A stretch of 44,256 nt of DNA from an uncultured Desulfovibrio sp. Lineage in GTDB: Bacteria; Desulfobacterota; Desulfovibrionia; Desulfovibrionales; Desulfovibrionaceae. Below the pieces are notes generated by a model that searched no databases, had not been told where the DNA came from, and worked only from the letters and a program-made list of their open reading frames with translations. Shown one piece after another: positions 15,377 to 23,845 of the stretch (its first letter is position 1; every line of letters starts with the position of its first letter). The position numbers and the translations under genes were made by a program. The stretch spans positions 1-44,256 of the forward strand of contig NZ_CALUYG010000023.1 of assembly GCF_944324935.1 (NCBI RefSeq), in the 5' to 3' direction.

Positions 15377-16477
15377 CTACACGATGCCGTGTTCGCCCGG
15401 CTTTTCGTATTCCGGCTTTTGCTGCTGCCGGACGTAGAGTTCCGTATCGCCCAGGGCCAGCAGGACGGCCGAGGAGACGTAGATGGAGGAGGCCGTGCCC
15501 ACGAACACGCCGATGAGCATGGTCAGGGCGAAATCGTGGATGACGCCGCCGCCCAGCAGATAGAGGGCCAGGGTGGCGATGAAGGTCGTGCCGCTGGTGA
15601 GGATGGTACGCGAGAGCGTCTGGTTCACGCTGCGGTTGATGAGCTCGTCCAGCTTTTCCGTGGGGGCGGCCCGCAGGTTTTCGCGCAGGCGGTCATAGAC
15701 GATGATGGTGTCGTTGAGGGAATAGCCGATGAGGGTCAGCAGGGCGGCCATGACGTTGAGGTCGATCTCCACATCGAGCAGGGAGAGCAGGCCCACGGTG
15801 ATGAAGACGTCATGCAGCAGGCCCACCACGGCCCCGAGGGCGAAGTTGAGCTTGAGCACGAAGCAGACTCCCAACGTGACCGCCAGCGCGGCCAGCACAA
15901 GCCAGCCCATGCCGAGGCCGGTCATGCCCACGACGTACATGCTGCCCCAGAGGGCGGCGGCCATGATGATGCCCGCCATCCAGCGCTGTTCGAAGCGGCC
16001 GGAGATGTAGACGGCGATGAGCAGCACCGCATAGTAGAGGGCGGCCAGCGCCTTGTTGGTCAAATCGTCGCCCACCTTGGGGCCGACCACCTCGAAGCGC
16101 TGGATCTCCACGGGATTGTCGGGAAAGGCCGCGTGCAGGGCGTCCAGGATGCTGGTGCGCAGGGCGGAGGAGCTGCTGTCCTCGGCCGTGGCGACGCGCA
16201 GCAGGAACTGACGGCCGTCGTCGCCGTAGCGCTGGGTGGAGACGCCGGGCAGGCCGGTGGCGGTCAGGCTTTTCTTGAGCGCCTCATCCTGTACGGGCTG
16301 GGCAAACTGCACCTGCGCCACCACGCCGCCGGCAAAGTCGATGCCGAGGCGCAGGCCGTTGCCCCAGAGGGCGGAGGCCAGCCCCACCAGCAGGAGCAGG
16401 GCGGAGAGGGCATAGGCGATGTGCCGCTTGCCGATGAAGTCGATATGCGTACCGTGCTTGATGAATGCAAAGGCCAT
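15377..16477 (-). CDS. secF: protein translocase subunit SecF
   Basis: SecF forms the SecDF complex, which uses proton-motive force to help pull proteins through SecYEG. The 366-residue product has a first membrane helix (about 22-42), a periplasmic domain with GLRLGIDFAGG, and five further helices in the C-terminal half. RND-type motifs are the segment LIGYSLNDTIIVYDR and GGGVIHDFALTMLIG. The ATG at 16477 has a GGAGG ribosome site 8 nt upstream. It follows secD by 17 nt, in the order yajC-secD-secF. Confidence 0.96.
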   Translation of the reverse strand: MAFAFIKHGTHIDFIGKRHIAYALSALLLLVGLASALWGNGLRLGIDFAGGVVAQVQFAQPVQDEALKKSLTATGLPGVSTQRYGDDGRQFLLRVATAEDSSSSALRTSILDALHAAFPDNPVEIQRFEVVGPKVGDDLTNKALAALYYAVLLIAVYISGRFEQRWMAGIIMAAALWGSMYVVGMTGLGMGWLVLAALAVTLGVCFVLKLNFALGAVVGLLHDVFITVGLLSLLDVEIDLNVMAALLTLIGYSLNDTIIVYDRLRENLRAAPTEKLDELINRSVNQTLSRTILTSGTTFIATLALYLLGGGVIHDFALTMLIGVFVGTASSIYVSSAVLLALGDTELYVRQQQKPEYEKPGEHGIV

Positions 16478-16494
16478 GTTCGTTCCTCCCGGCC

Positions 16495-18072
16495 CTAGAT
16501 GCTGATGCCCTTGGGGCCGCACTTGCGCGCCCAGTATTCGAAGATGGCGCGCGATACAAAGATCGCCGTGAACATGGAGGCCAGGATGCCCAGCGACAGT
16601 GTCACCGCGAAGCCGCGGATGGGGCCTGTGCCGAACTGGTAGAGGATGATCGTGGCGATGATGGTCGTCAGGTTGGAGTCGGTGATGGAGATGGTGGCGC
16701 GCTCAAAGCCGGCCTTGACCGCCGCCAGCGGCGAGAAGCCGTGGAGCAGCTCCTCGCGTATGCGCTCGTAGATGAGCACGTTGGCGTCCACGGCCATGCC
16801 GATGGTCAGCACGATGCCCGCGATGCCGGGCAGGGTGAGGGTCGCGCCGAAGGCGGCCATGCCGGCCATGATGATGAGCATGGTGAAGATGAGCATGACG
16901 TCGGCGATGACGCCGCTCAGCCCGTAGTAGAACGCCATGAAGACCACCACGGCGGCAGCGCCCGCCACGGCGGCCTGGACGCCGCTGTCGATGGATTCCT
17001 GTCCCAGGGAGGGCCCCACGGTGCGTTCTTCTTCCACGGTGACGGGGGCGGGCAGGGAGCCGGAGCGCAGCACCACGGCAAGGTCCGAGGCTTCCTGCGT
17101 GGTGAAGCTGCCGGAGATGGAGGCCCGGCCGCCGCCGATGCGCTGCTTGATGACCGGCGCGGAATAGACCTTGCCGTCCAGCACGATGGCCATGCGCCGT
17201 CCCACGTTCTCGCCGGTGACGCGCTCGAAGATGTCGGCCCCGCGGCTGTTGAACGTCAGGCTGACGGCGGCCTGTCCCTGCTCAAAGGTCGGCTGGGCGT
17301 CGGCCACATCCTCGCCGGAGAGCATGGCGTCCTTTTCCACGGCGATGAGCTGTTCCTCCCCGTTTGCCGCGCCCCGCTCCAGATGCGGCAGCGCCATGAC
17401 GCCCGAGGGCAGCACGGGCTTACGGGGATCCACATCCTCACGCACCAGATGGAAGGAGAGGTGTGCCGTCTGCCCCAGCACCTGCACGGCGCGACGCGGG
17501 TCGGAGAGGCCCGGCAACTGCACCTGGATACGGTAGCCCGCCTGCTTGCGGATGTCCGGTTCGGCCACGCCGAACTGGTCGATGCGGTTGCGGATGGTGC
17601 GCAGGGCCTGGTCGACGGCCATGTCCTTCAGACGGTTGGCCTCCGCCTCGGTGAAGCGTCCCACGAAGCGGAGCTGGCCGGAGTCGCCGGCCACGGGCTC
17701 ATCAAAGACGAGCTGCGGATAGTGCTTGTGCAGCAGTTCTTCCAGCTTCTGGCGGTCGTCGCCGCGCGGCAGGAGGAATTCCAGGCGGTCGCCGCCCACC
17801 ACGCGTGGCCGGAGGACGACGATCTTCTCATCCTTGCCCAGGCGGCGGATATCCTGCCCGGCCAGGGCCAGCGAATTGCTGACCGCCTGATCCACGCCCA
17901 CCGCCAGGGTGAGATGGATGCCGCCCTTAAGGTCAAGGCCGAGGTTGATCTTTTTGTCCGGCAGGACAGAGTGCAGGGCCGTCCCGATGCCGGGCATGCT
18001 GGGCAGGGCATAGACAAGGCACAGCACAAAAACGACAAGAGCGACGCCGAAACGTGTACGCAATCCTATCAT
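16495..18072 (-). CDS. secD: protein translocase subunit SecD
   Basis: This is the partner of SecF in the inner-membrane Sec accessory complex. Its 525 residues show an N-terminal membrane helix (about 7-27), the motif LGLDLKGGIHL, a large periplasmic P1 domain (to about 350), and five C-terminal helices with AVDANVLIYERIREEL and the conserved GFAVTLSLGI region. The ATG at 18072 has AAGG at 7 nt. It lies in the yajC-secD-secF order common in bacteria. Confidence 0.97.
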   Translation of the reverse strand: MIGLRTRFGVALVVFVLCLVYALPSMPGIGTALHSVLPDKKINLGLDLKGGIHLTLAVGVDQAVSNSLALAGQDIRRLGKDEKIVVLRPRVVGGDRLEFLLPRGDDRQKLEELLHKHYPQLVFDEPVAGDSGQLRFVGRFTEAEANRLKDMAVDQALRTIRNRIDQFGVAEPDIRKQAGYRIQVQLPGLSDPRRAVQVLGQTAHLSFHLVREDVDPRKPVLPSGVMALPHLERGAANGEEQLIAVEKDAMLSGEDVADAQPTFEQGQAAVSLTFNSRGADIFERVTGENVGRRMAIVLDGKVYSAPVIKQRIGGGRASISGSFTTQEASDLAVVLRSGSLPAPVTVEEERTVGPSLGQESIDSGVQAAVAGAAAVVVFMAFYYGLSGVIADVMLIFTMLIIMAGMAAFGATLTLPGIAGIVLTIGMAVDANVLIYERIREELLHGFSPLAAVKAGFERATISITDSNLTTIIATIILYQFGTGPIRGFAVTLSLGILASMFTAIFVSRAIFEYWARKCGPKGISI

Positions 18073-18204
18073 GGGGTTACCTTTTGCTCAAAAATAAGGA
18101 GCCGGGCAGCGTGGCGCGCGTGTCCGGCAAACAGCATCACGGCCCCGCCGCAGCGGGGCCGGATCGGAAAGAGGTCAGACGGTCGTCCGCCTGTCGGGCA
18201 GCGC

Positions 18205-18549
18205 CTACTTGGATTCTTCGACCTTGCCGTTCTTGTCCAGCACGGCCCCGACGGCGCCGCGGTTCAGGCGCAATTTGGCCTCGCCGCACTCCAGCAGGAT
18301 CTGTTCGTCGTCGATCTCCAGGATGCGGCCGATGAAGCCGCCGGACGTCATGATGCGGTCGCCGCGCTTGAGCTCGGAGAGCATCTGCTTGTGCGCCTTG
18401 GCGCGCTTCTGCTGCGGACGGATGAGCAGAAACCAGAAGATGGCGAACATGAGGATGAGCGGCAGGAACTGCACCAGCATGTCGGTGCCGCTGGCGGGAG
18501 CGCCGCCGGCCTGGGGCGTGCCCATGGCAAAAGCGATGGAATGGAACAA
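18205..18549 (-). CDS. yajC: preprotein translocase subunit YajC
   Basis: A small inner-membrane accessory of SecDF, 114 residues here. One hydrophobic helix (about 24-43, ending FWFLLIRPQQKR) is followed by a cytoplasmic domain with LKRGDRIMTSGGFIGRI, typical of YajC. The start is a TTG at 18549, supported by a GGAGG site 6 nt upstream; the next ATG at residue 9 has no ribosome site. It heads the secD-secF operon. Confidence 0.95.
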   Translation of the reverse strand: MFHSIAFAMGTPQAGGAPASGTDMLVQFLPLILMFAIFWFLLIRPQQKRAKAHKQMLSELKRGDRIMTSGGFIGRILEIDDEQILLECGEAKLRLNRGAVGAVLDKNGKVEESK

Positions 18550-18656
18550 GGCGTACCTCCGAAAGGAATGTGTGGCAGCGCCGTCAGCTGGAGCTGCTCA
18601 TGGTTTGCGGAACAATGGTTGTGTATCCTATCCTGCTCCCGCAAAACATGCAAGTC

Positions 18657-19460
18657 TCAGTTTCCGGCCGCGCAGTCACCCGGCGTGCCGGCGGGTTCAT
18701 CCGCTGCCGGCGCAAGACAGCGCCGGGCGAAGTCCACGGCCAGTTCCGCCACCCGTTCCCGGCATTCGCGGTGAGTCGTGGGCAGATGCCCGCCGTGCGG
18801 GCTGCCGGTACGCAGCAGATGGAGTTCGGCCTCCCCGCCGCCCCAGCGGCGCAGCAGATAGAGGCTGTTCCAGGGATGGCAGCAGACGTCATGGCGCAAC
18901 TGCACGATGCACAGCGGCGTACGCAGCGTGCCCAGCAGGGGGCGCAGGCGGCGCTGAGCCGCTTCCAGCTCCACGAAGTGGGGCAGATAATAGACGGTCT
19001 CGTGCCCCTGCCAGGGGGCGACCTCTCGCGCCGCCGCCGACCGCGGGGGCCGGGACACGCAGGGCCGCAGACGCGCCCGCCAGCGCAGGAAGCGGAATTG
19101 CGGCGCGGCACAGAAATACGGATGCCACTTGCGGAAATAGAGCGGCACGGCCAGGGCCAGCAGTCCGGCCGGGGGCGGCAGCTCTCCCCGGGCGGCGGCA
19201 GCGCAGATTTCCAGCGCCAGCAGTCCGCCCAGCGAATAGCCGGCCAGCCAGACAGGCCCCTGGCGGCCAAGCTCCCGGTAGCGTGCCAGCGCCGCCGTCC
19301 GCCACTGGCCATAGTCGCTTTCAAGATAGGCGGACAGCGCGCCGCCATGCCCCGGCAGGAGCTCGTTGCACACCGCAAGGCCGGCCGCTTCCAGGGCCCC
19401 GGCCAGCGGCTGCATCTCGAACGGGCTGCCTGCCAGCCCGTGCAGCAGCAGACACGACAT
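18657..19460 (-). CDS. alpha/beta hydrolase (carboxylesterase-like)
   Basis: A 267-residue serine hydrolase. The N-terminus LLLHGLAGSP supplies the oxyanion-hole region, the nucleophile is S76 in GYSLGG, the probable acid is the Asp in QLRHDVCCHP, and the His lies in SPHGGHLPTTH. This arrangement resembles carboxylesterase / monoacylglycerol lipase-type enzymes. The substrate is unknown. No signal peptide is seen, so it is presumably cytoplasmic. It lies upstream of yajC on the same strand (gap about 107 nt) and diverges from the deaminase gene by 62 nt. Confidence 0.88.
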   Translation of the reverse strand: MSCLLLHGLAGSPFEMQPLAGALEAAGLAVCNELLPGHGGALSAYLESDYGQWRTAALARYRELGRQGPVWLAGYSLGGLLALEICAAAARGELPPPAGLLALAVPLYFRKWHPYFCAAPQFRFLRWRARLRPCVSRPPRSAAAREVAPWQGHETVYYLPHFVELEAAQRRLRPLLGTLRTPLCIVQLRHDVCCHPWNSLYLLRRWGGGEAELHLLRTGSPHGGHLPTTHRECRERVAELAVDFARRCLAPAADEPAGTPGDCAAGN

Positions 19461-19462
19461 TC

Positions 19463-19491
19463 TTGCTCCCGGCCCGCGAACGGGCTATAGA
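19463..19491 (+). promoter_or_regulatory. promoter of the deaminase gene
   Basis: TTGCTC (19463-19468), a 17-nt spacer and TATAGA (19486-19491) lie within the 62-bp divergent gap, 31 nt upstream of the deaminase ATG. Confidence 0.55.
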
Positions 19492-19522
19492 TACCCTTCC
19501 GCCACCGCGGAAAGGAAGTTGC

Positions 19523-20842
19523 ATGAACGCTTGCGATACGCTCATTCTGGCGGGACTGCTCATCACACAGGATGATCAGCGCCGCATCCTCGAAGACGCC
19601 GCCCTTGCCGTCCGGCAAGGGCGGGTGGTCGATATGGGGCCTCAGGCAGACCTGACGGTCCGCTGGCAGGCCGCCGATGTGCTGGATTGCTCCAGCATGC
19701 TCGTTCTGCCGGGCCTCGTCAATGCCCATACCCACGCCGCCATGACCATGCTGCGCGGCCTGGCCGACGACATGCCGCTCATCGACTGGCTCCGGCAGCG
19801 CATCTTTCCCGTGGAGGCGGGACTCACCCCCGAAGAGGTGCGGCTGGGCAGCCTGCTCGGCTTTGCGGAGATGCTCCGTACCGGCACGACGGCCTGTCTG
19901 GACATGTACATCCATGAAGAGCAGGTGCTGGAGGCCGCCCATACGGCAGGCATCCGCTGCGTCGCCGGCGAGGGGGCCTTCCAGTTCCCGTCCGCCTGCT
20001 GCCCGGACTACCGGGCCGCGCTGGAGACCACCTTGCGCCTGAGCGAGCGCTGGCAGGGCAGCGACCGCCTGCACCTGGCCGTCATGCCGCACAGCGTCTA
20101 CACCACCACGCCGGAGATACTGCGGGCCTGCCGGGACCTGGCGGCCGGCCTGGCCCTGCCGCTGCATATCCACCTCGCCGAAAGTCCGGACGAGACCGCC
20201 CAGTGTCTCTCCCTGCACGGCAAGCGCCCGGTGGCGCAGGCCGCGGACTGCGGATTGTTCGAGGTCCCCTGCACGGTGGCTCATCTGGTGGACGTCACGC
20301 CCGATGAAGCCGCACTGCTGGCCAGTTGCGACGTCGTGCCCGTGCACAACCCCTCCTCCAACATGAAGCTGGCCTCCGGCATCATGCCCGTCCGCCAGCT
20401 GCTCGATGCCGGGCTGGATGTGGCCCTCGGCACCGATGGGGCCGCCAGCAACAATCAGCTCAACATGTTCGCCGAGATGCGTCAGACAGCCCTGTTGCAC
20501 AAGGTGTCCTCCGGCGATCCCACCGCCCTGCGGGCACAGCAGGTGCTGGACATGGCCACCCGCCACGGCGCGCGCGCCCTGCACGACAGCCGCCTCGGCC
20601 AGCTCGCCGTGGGGCTGCCCGCCGACCTCGTGGCGCTGGATCTGGATGTGCCCAACCTCCAGCCCCTCTATCACCCCGTCTCCCATCTGGTCTATGCCGC
20701 CAGCGGGCATGAAGTGCGCCTGACCATGATCCAGGGCGAGATCGTCTATCAGGACGGCCGCTACCCCCGCTTCGACTATCCGGCCCTGCGGCAGGAATTC
20801 CGGGCCGTCCGGCAAGCCGTGCTCCGCCGCTCCCCCGTGTAG
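19523..20842 (+). CDS. mtaD: 5-methylthioadenosine/S-adenosylhomocysteine deaminase-type amidohydrolase
   Basis: A zinc-type amidohydrolase of 439 residues in the MtaD/SsnA/TrzN group. MtaD-type enzymes deaminate S-adenosylhomocysteine or 5'-methylthioadenosine to the inosyl forms in nucleoside salvage. Metal ligands are visible: H69 and H71 (NAHTHAAMT), His in LHIHLAESPDE, and His in VAHLVDV, plus the Asp in GTDGAASNN. The N- and C-terminal beta-sandwich parts are present. I chose the ATG at 19523 with its AAAGGAAG ribosome site; the same frame stays open far upstream but only as sequence antisense to the esterase and yajC. Other deaminase substrates are possible. Confidence 0.88.
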   Translation: MNACDTLILAGLLITQDDQRRILEDAALAVRQGRVVDMGPQADLTVRWQAADVLDCSSMLVLPGLVNAHTHAAMTMLRGLADDMPLIDWLRQRIFPVEAGLTPEEVRLGSLLGFAEMLRTGTTACLDMYIHEEQVLEAAHTAGIRCVAGEGAFQFPSACCPDYRAALETTLRLSERWQGSDRLHLAVMPHSVYTTTPEILRACRDLAAGLALPLHIHLAESPDETAQCLSLHGKRPVAQAADCGLFEVPCTVAHLVDVTPDEAALLASCDVVPVHNPSSNMKLASGIMPVRQLLDAGLDVALGTDGAASNNQLNMFAEMRQTALLHKVSSGDPTALRAQQVLDMATRHGARALHDSRLGQLAVGLPADLVALDLDVPNLQPLYHPVSHLVYAASGHEVRLTMIQGEIVYQDGRYPRFDYPALRQEFRAVRQAVLRRSPV

Positions 20843-20887
20843 TTCTGGGAATAGTCGCGTTGGGGGGAAGGGGGACCCCCTCGCTCT

Positions 20888-20955
20888 GCTGTTGATGCCC
20901 GTAAGGCTCCTGCGTCGCCTGACGGGCACGGCCCTGCGGGCCGCCTTTCGGTCGC
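20888..20955 (+). repeat. 71-bp-type hairpin repeat, single copy
   Basis: One unit of the same family as at 14805 and 39728, with arms TGCCCGT / ACGGGCA. In this copy the second stem is lengthened on both sides, GGCCC-TGC-GGGCC instead of GGCC-TGC-GGCC. The G-rich leader and CCCCC partner (20861-20880) precede it. It starts 45 nt 3' of the deaminase stop codon, on the same strand. Confidence 0.85.
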
Positions 20956-21004
20956 TGCCGGCGCGGGGGCCCCCTCCCCTCACATCCGGTATCCTGCCAA
21001 AAGT

Positions 21005-21628
21005 TTACCGGATGAAGTTGGTCTTTTCCCAGGGTTCGGGCGTAGGCGGCATGATGCCGGCGGCCTTGCCGGCGGCGATGCACTTGAGCATCCAGCTCAT
21101 GTTGTCGGCGAGGGTGCGCATGGTCTGGAGGCCTTCCTTGTCCTGCCGGGCTTCTTCGGCATTGTTGCCGTGGATGGAGTTCCAGTACTGGGAGCTGACC
21201 AGCGGCATGCGGCACATGGTAAAGTATTTGTTGAGCCGGTCGAAGGAGGCGGAAGCGCCGCCGCGGCGACAGCTCACCACCACGGCCGCGGGCTTGAAGG
21301 CGTAGGGTGCGGCCTTGCAGTAGAAGACGCGGTCGAGAAAGGCGCAGAGGGTGGCGTTGGGCCCGGCGTAATAGACGGGCGAGCCCACGATGATGCCGTC
21401 GGCTTCCTTGAGGAGGCGGATGCCTTCATTGACCGGGTCGTCCTCGAAGATGCACTGGCCGGTCTGCACGCATTTGCCGCAGGCGATACAGCCGCGAACG
21501 GCCTTGTGGCCCACATGGAGCAGGGTGGAGTCGATGCCGTTCTCGCTCAGACGGGTGGCGATGGTCTGGAGGGCGGTGGCGGTGGAGCCCTTGGCGTGCG
21601 GGCTGCCGTTGACGAGGAGGACGTTCAT
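21005..21628 (-). CDS. flavodoxin-fold NAD(P)H-dependent oxidoreductase with Cys motif
   Basis: A 207-residue FMN-binding oxidoreductase. The N-terminus VLLVNGSPHAKGST is the phosphate-binding loop of NADPH-dependent FMN reductases. The next feature is CIACGKCVQTGQC, an iron-sulfur-flavoprotein-like set of four Cys, and then the flavin-contact segment GIIVGSPVYYAG. Such proteins (Isf-like) occur widely in anaerobes; the electron acceptor is unknown. With CxxCxxC then a fourth Cys after 5 residues, it could bind a cluster, but spacing alone does not prove it. The ATG at 21628 has GGAG at 7 nt. Confidence 0.88.
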   Translation of the reverse strand: MNVLLVNGSPHAKGSTATALQTIATRLSENGIDSTLLHVGHKAVRGCIACGKCVQTGQCIFEDDPVNEGIRLLKEADGIIVGSPVYYAGPNATLCAFLDRVFYCKAAPYAFKPAAVVVSCRRGGASASFDRLNKYFTMCRMPLVSSQYWNSIHGNNAEEARQDKEGLQTMRTLADNMSWMLKCIAAGKAAGIMPPTPEPWEKTNFIR

Positions 21629-21691
21629 GGTCTGTCTCCGGTGCTGAGGTTGTGGAACGCTCCCGGGGGGATCCGGGAGCTGTCCCCAATG

Positions 21692-21721
21692 AAAAAAGTC
21701 GGCCTCCTTACGGCGGCCGAC
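21692..21721 (-). terminator. terminator of dapA
   Basis: On the minus strand the stem GTCGGCC / GGCCGAC is followed by six Ts (21692-21697). It lies 27 nt after the dapA stop codon. Confidence 0.85.
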
Positions 21722-21747
21722 CGTATTCCCGGTAAGGTGTCCGGCGA

Positions 21748-22629
21748 TCAGGCGATGAGAGCGTGTCTGTGCAGCGCCGCCTTGAGTTCGTCGAGGTGAG
21801 CGTCGGACAGGGGGCAGAGGGGCAGGCGCAATTCCAGATCCATCTTGCCCATGAGGGCAAGAGCGGTCTTGACCGGGATGGGATTGCTTTCCACGAACAT
21901 GGCCTGATGCAGATCGTAGAGTTCGTGATGCAGGCGCGCGGCCTCGGCAAGGTTGCCTTCCTTGAAGAGGGTGCACATACGGGACATGGCGCCCGGCATG
22001 ATGTTGGACGTGACGGAGATGACCCCGCTGCCGCCGATGCTCATAAGTGGCAGCGCGGTGAAGTCGTCACCGGAGAGCACGCTGAAGCCCCTGGGACAGG
22101 CGGCGATGGTCTGGCTGCCCTGATGCAGATCGCCGGTGGCTTCCTTCACGCCCACGATGGTCGGGCATTCCCGGGCAAGGCGGCCCAGGGTGGCGGGCAG
22201 CATGTTGCAGCCCGTACGGCCCGGCACATTGTAGGGCACGAGCGGGATGTCCACCGCGCCGGCGATGGCGCGGAAGTGGCGGTACAGCCCCTCCTGCGTG
22301 GGTTTGTTGTAATAGGGCGTGATGAGCAGGGCGCCGTCCGCGCCGGCCTTGCGGGCAAAGCGGGTCAGGCGGATGGCTTCCTCGGTGTTGTTGGAGCCCG
22401 CGCCGGCCAGCACGGGCACGCGTCCGGCCACCTGTTCGATGCAGATGCCGATGACGCGCTCGTGCTCCTCATGGGTGAGGGTGGCGGATTCGCCGGTGGT
22501 GCCGCAGGGCACGAGGCCGTGGATACCTTCCGCGATCTGCCATTCGATAAGCGCGCGGTAGGCGTCTTCGTCCACAGCGCCGTTTTTGAACGGGGTCACC
22601 AGAGCAGTCATCGCACCGGAAAACAGCAT
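21748..22629 (-). CDS. dapA: 4-hydroxy-tetrahydrodipicolinate synthase DapA
   Basis: DapA condenses pyruvate with aspartate semialdehyde at the branch to lysine and meso-diaminopimelate for peptidoglycan. The 293-residue TIM barrel has T45 (CGTTGESAT), Y133 (PYNVPGRT) and the Schiff-base Lys K162 (GVKEATGD). The start is the ATG at 22629 with an AAGGAGG ribosome site. An HU-type gene lies 30 nt upstream, so the two are probably co-transcribed, and the unit ends in the terminator at 21692-21721. Confidence 0.97.
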   Translation of the reverse strand: MLFSGAMTALVTPFKNGAVDEDAYRALIEWQIAEGIHGLVPCGTTGESATLTHEEHERVIGICIEQVAGRVPVLAGAGSNNTEEAIRLTRFARKAGADGALLITPYYNKPTQEGLYRHFRAIAGAVDIPLVPYNVPGRTGCNMLPATLGRLARECPTIVGVKEATGDLHQGSQTIAACPRGFSVLSGDDFTALPLMSIGGSGVISVTSNIMPGAMSRMCTLFKEGNLAEAARLHHELYDLHQAMFVESNPIPVKTALALMGKMDLELRLPLCPLSDAHLDELKAALHRHALIA

Positions 22630-22659
22630 ATATCCTCCTTGCCGGCAGCCCGGCCCGGC

Positions 22660-22935
22660 TTACTGATTGATGTATTCCTTCAATTCCTTGCCTGCCCGGA
22701 AGAAGGGCAGCCGTTTGGGGATGACCGAGACGCTTTCCCCGGTTTTGGGGTTGCGCCCGGCGTATCCGCTGTATTCCTTGACCTTGAAACTGCCGAAACC
22801 GCGGATCTCGATGCGGTCCCCGGCGATGAGAGCGTCCTTCATGGCGTCGACAAAGGTATTGACAACCAGCGTGGCGTCCTCCATCGCCAGATTGGCTTCC
22901 TCGGCCAGAGTCTTGATAAGCTCGCTCTTGTTCAT
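22660..22935 (-). CDS. HU/IHF family DNA-binding protein
   Basis: A nucleoid protein of 91 residues that bends DNA as a dimer. The N-terminal helices (MNKSELIKTLAEEANL) precede the signature RGFGSFKVKEYSGYAGRNP, and the DNA-binding arm follows (PKTGESVSVIPKRLPFFRAGKELKE). Two ATGs lie at 22938 and 22935; the AGGAGG site is only 1 nt from the first and 4 nt from the second, so I prefer 22935. It lies upstream of dapA. Whether it acts as HU or an IHF subunit cannot be decided from one protein. Confidence 0.95.
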   Translation of the reverse strand: MNKSELIKTLAEEANLAMEDATLVVNTFVDAMKDALIAGDRIEIRGFGSFKVKEYSGYAGRNPKTGESVSVIPKRLPFFRAGKELKEYINQ

Positions 22936-23038
22936 CATGCCTCCTAGAAGTTGGGGGGGAGTGCGTCAGGAAGCTGGCCTCTTTTAGGCAATGACGCAAG
23001 TGTGTTCATTACCCTGTTTTGGCTTCAAGGTAAAGGCT

Positions 23039-23845
23039 TTAGAGCGCGGGGTCCTGGAGGACGGGACGTTGGGCAAGCTGGTCGAGCATGGCCAGCCGGC
23101 ATTTTTGCAGGCGGGCGGCGATCTTTTCCATATCCTGGGCGGCGGGGCTGCCCGGCGCGTAGCGCATGAGGGGCTGTTGCCGGCAGACGGCCTCGGTCAG
23201 TTTGGCGTCGGTGCGTACATGCCCGAGCAAGACAGGCTCAAACTTGAGGAAATGGGCGCAGGCGCCCTTGAGCTTGTCAAAGGCGGCCTGCGCCTCGCGG
23301 GCGGAACCGGCCTGATTGACCACCACCATGAAATCCTTCATGGCGTGGCGGGTGCTCAGGACTTTCATAAAGGCGTAGCTGTCCGTGAGGGAGGTCGGCT
23401 CGGGGGTGATGACCACGAGCCGCATGGCCGCCATGGCCGCGAAGCTCTGCACGGTATCGGAGATGCCCGCGCCGAGATCCATGAAGACGTAGTCGTATCC
23501 CGAAAAGACGGGTTCCAGCTTTTGCAGGAGTTCGTGACGCATCTCCGGGCTGAGATCCACCAGTTCGGGCACGCCGGAGGCGGCGGGCAGCACGTCGAAA
23601 CCGCGAGGCTCCACCGGGTAGAGGACCTTGCTCAGGGGCATCTGTCCCATGAGGGCATGCTGGAGGTTGCCTTCGGGGATGATGCCCAGCAGCACGTCCA
23701 GATTGGCCAGCCCGAGGTCGCAGTCCATAAGAAGAGCCGTATACCCGGCCTGATAGAGGCCGCAGGCCAGATTCAGGGACAGATTGGTCTTGCCCACGCC
23801 GCCCTTGCCGCTCATAACGGCAATGCTCAAGGTTGTGTTGGCCAT
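23039..23845 (-). CDS. FlhG/MinD-type ParA-superfamily ATPase
   Basis: A 268-residue deviant-Walker ATPase. It has KGGVGKT (14-20), DCDLGLANLDVLLG, GAGISDTVQSF and VVITPEPTSLTDSYA, the pattern of FlhG/YlxH-like ATPases that position flagella or other polar structures. A membrane-targeting amphipathic C-terminus as in MinD is not obvious. Its ATG overlaps the upstream stop codon (TGATG), so it is translationally coupled to the degenerate GGDEF protein. No flagellar gene is in the window, so the cargo may not be a flagellum. Confidence 0.85.
   Translation of the reverse strand: MANTTLSIAVMSGKGGVGKTNLSLNLACGLYQAGYTALLMDCDLGLANLDVLLGIIPEGNLQHALMGQMPLSKVLYPVEPRGFDVLPAASGVPELVDLSPEMRHELLQKLEPVFSGYDYVFMDLGAGISDTVQSFAAMAAMRLVVITPEPTSLTDSYAFMKVLSTRHAMKDFMVVVNQAGSAREAQAAFDKLKGACAHFLKFEPVLLGHVRTDAKLTEAVCRQQPLMRYAPGSPAAQDMEKIAARLQKCRLAMLDQLAQRPVLQDPAL

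Noticed and set aside
15374-18774. Two long + strand frames opposite secF, secD and yajC
   Set aside because: They are antisense shadows; secD, secF and yajC account for the sequence.
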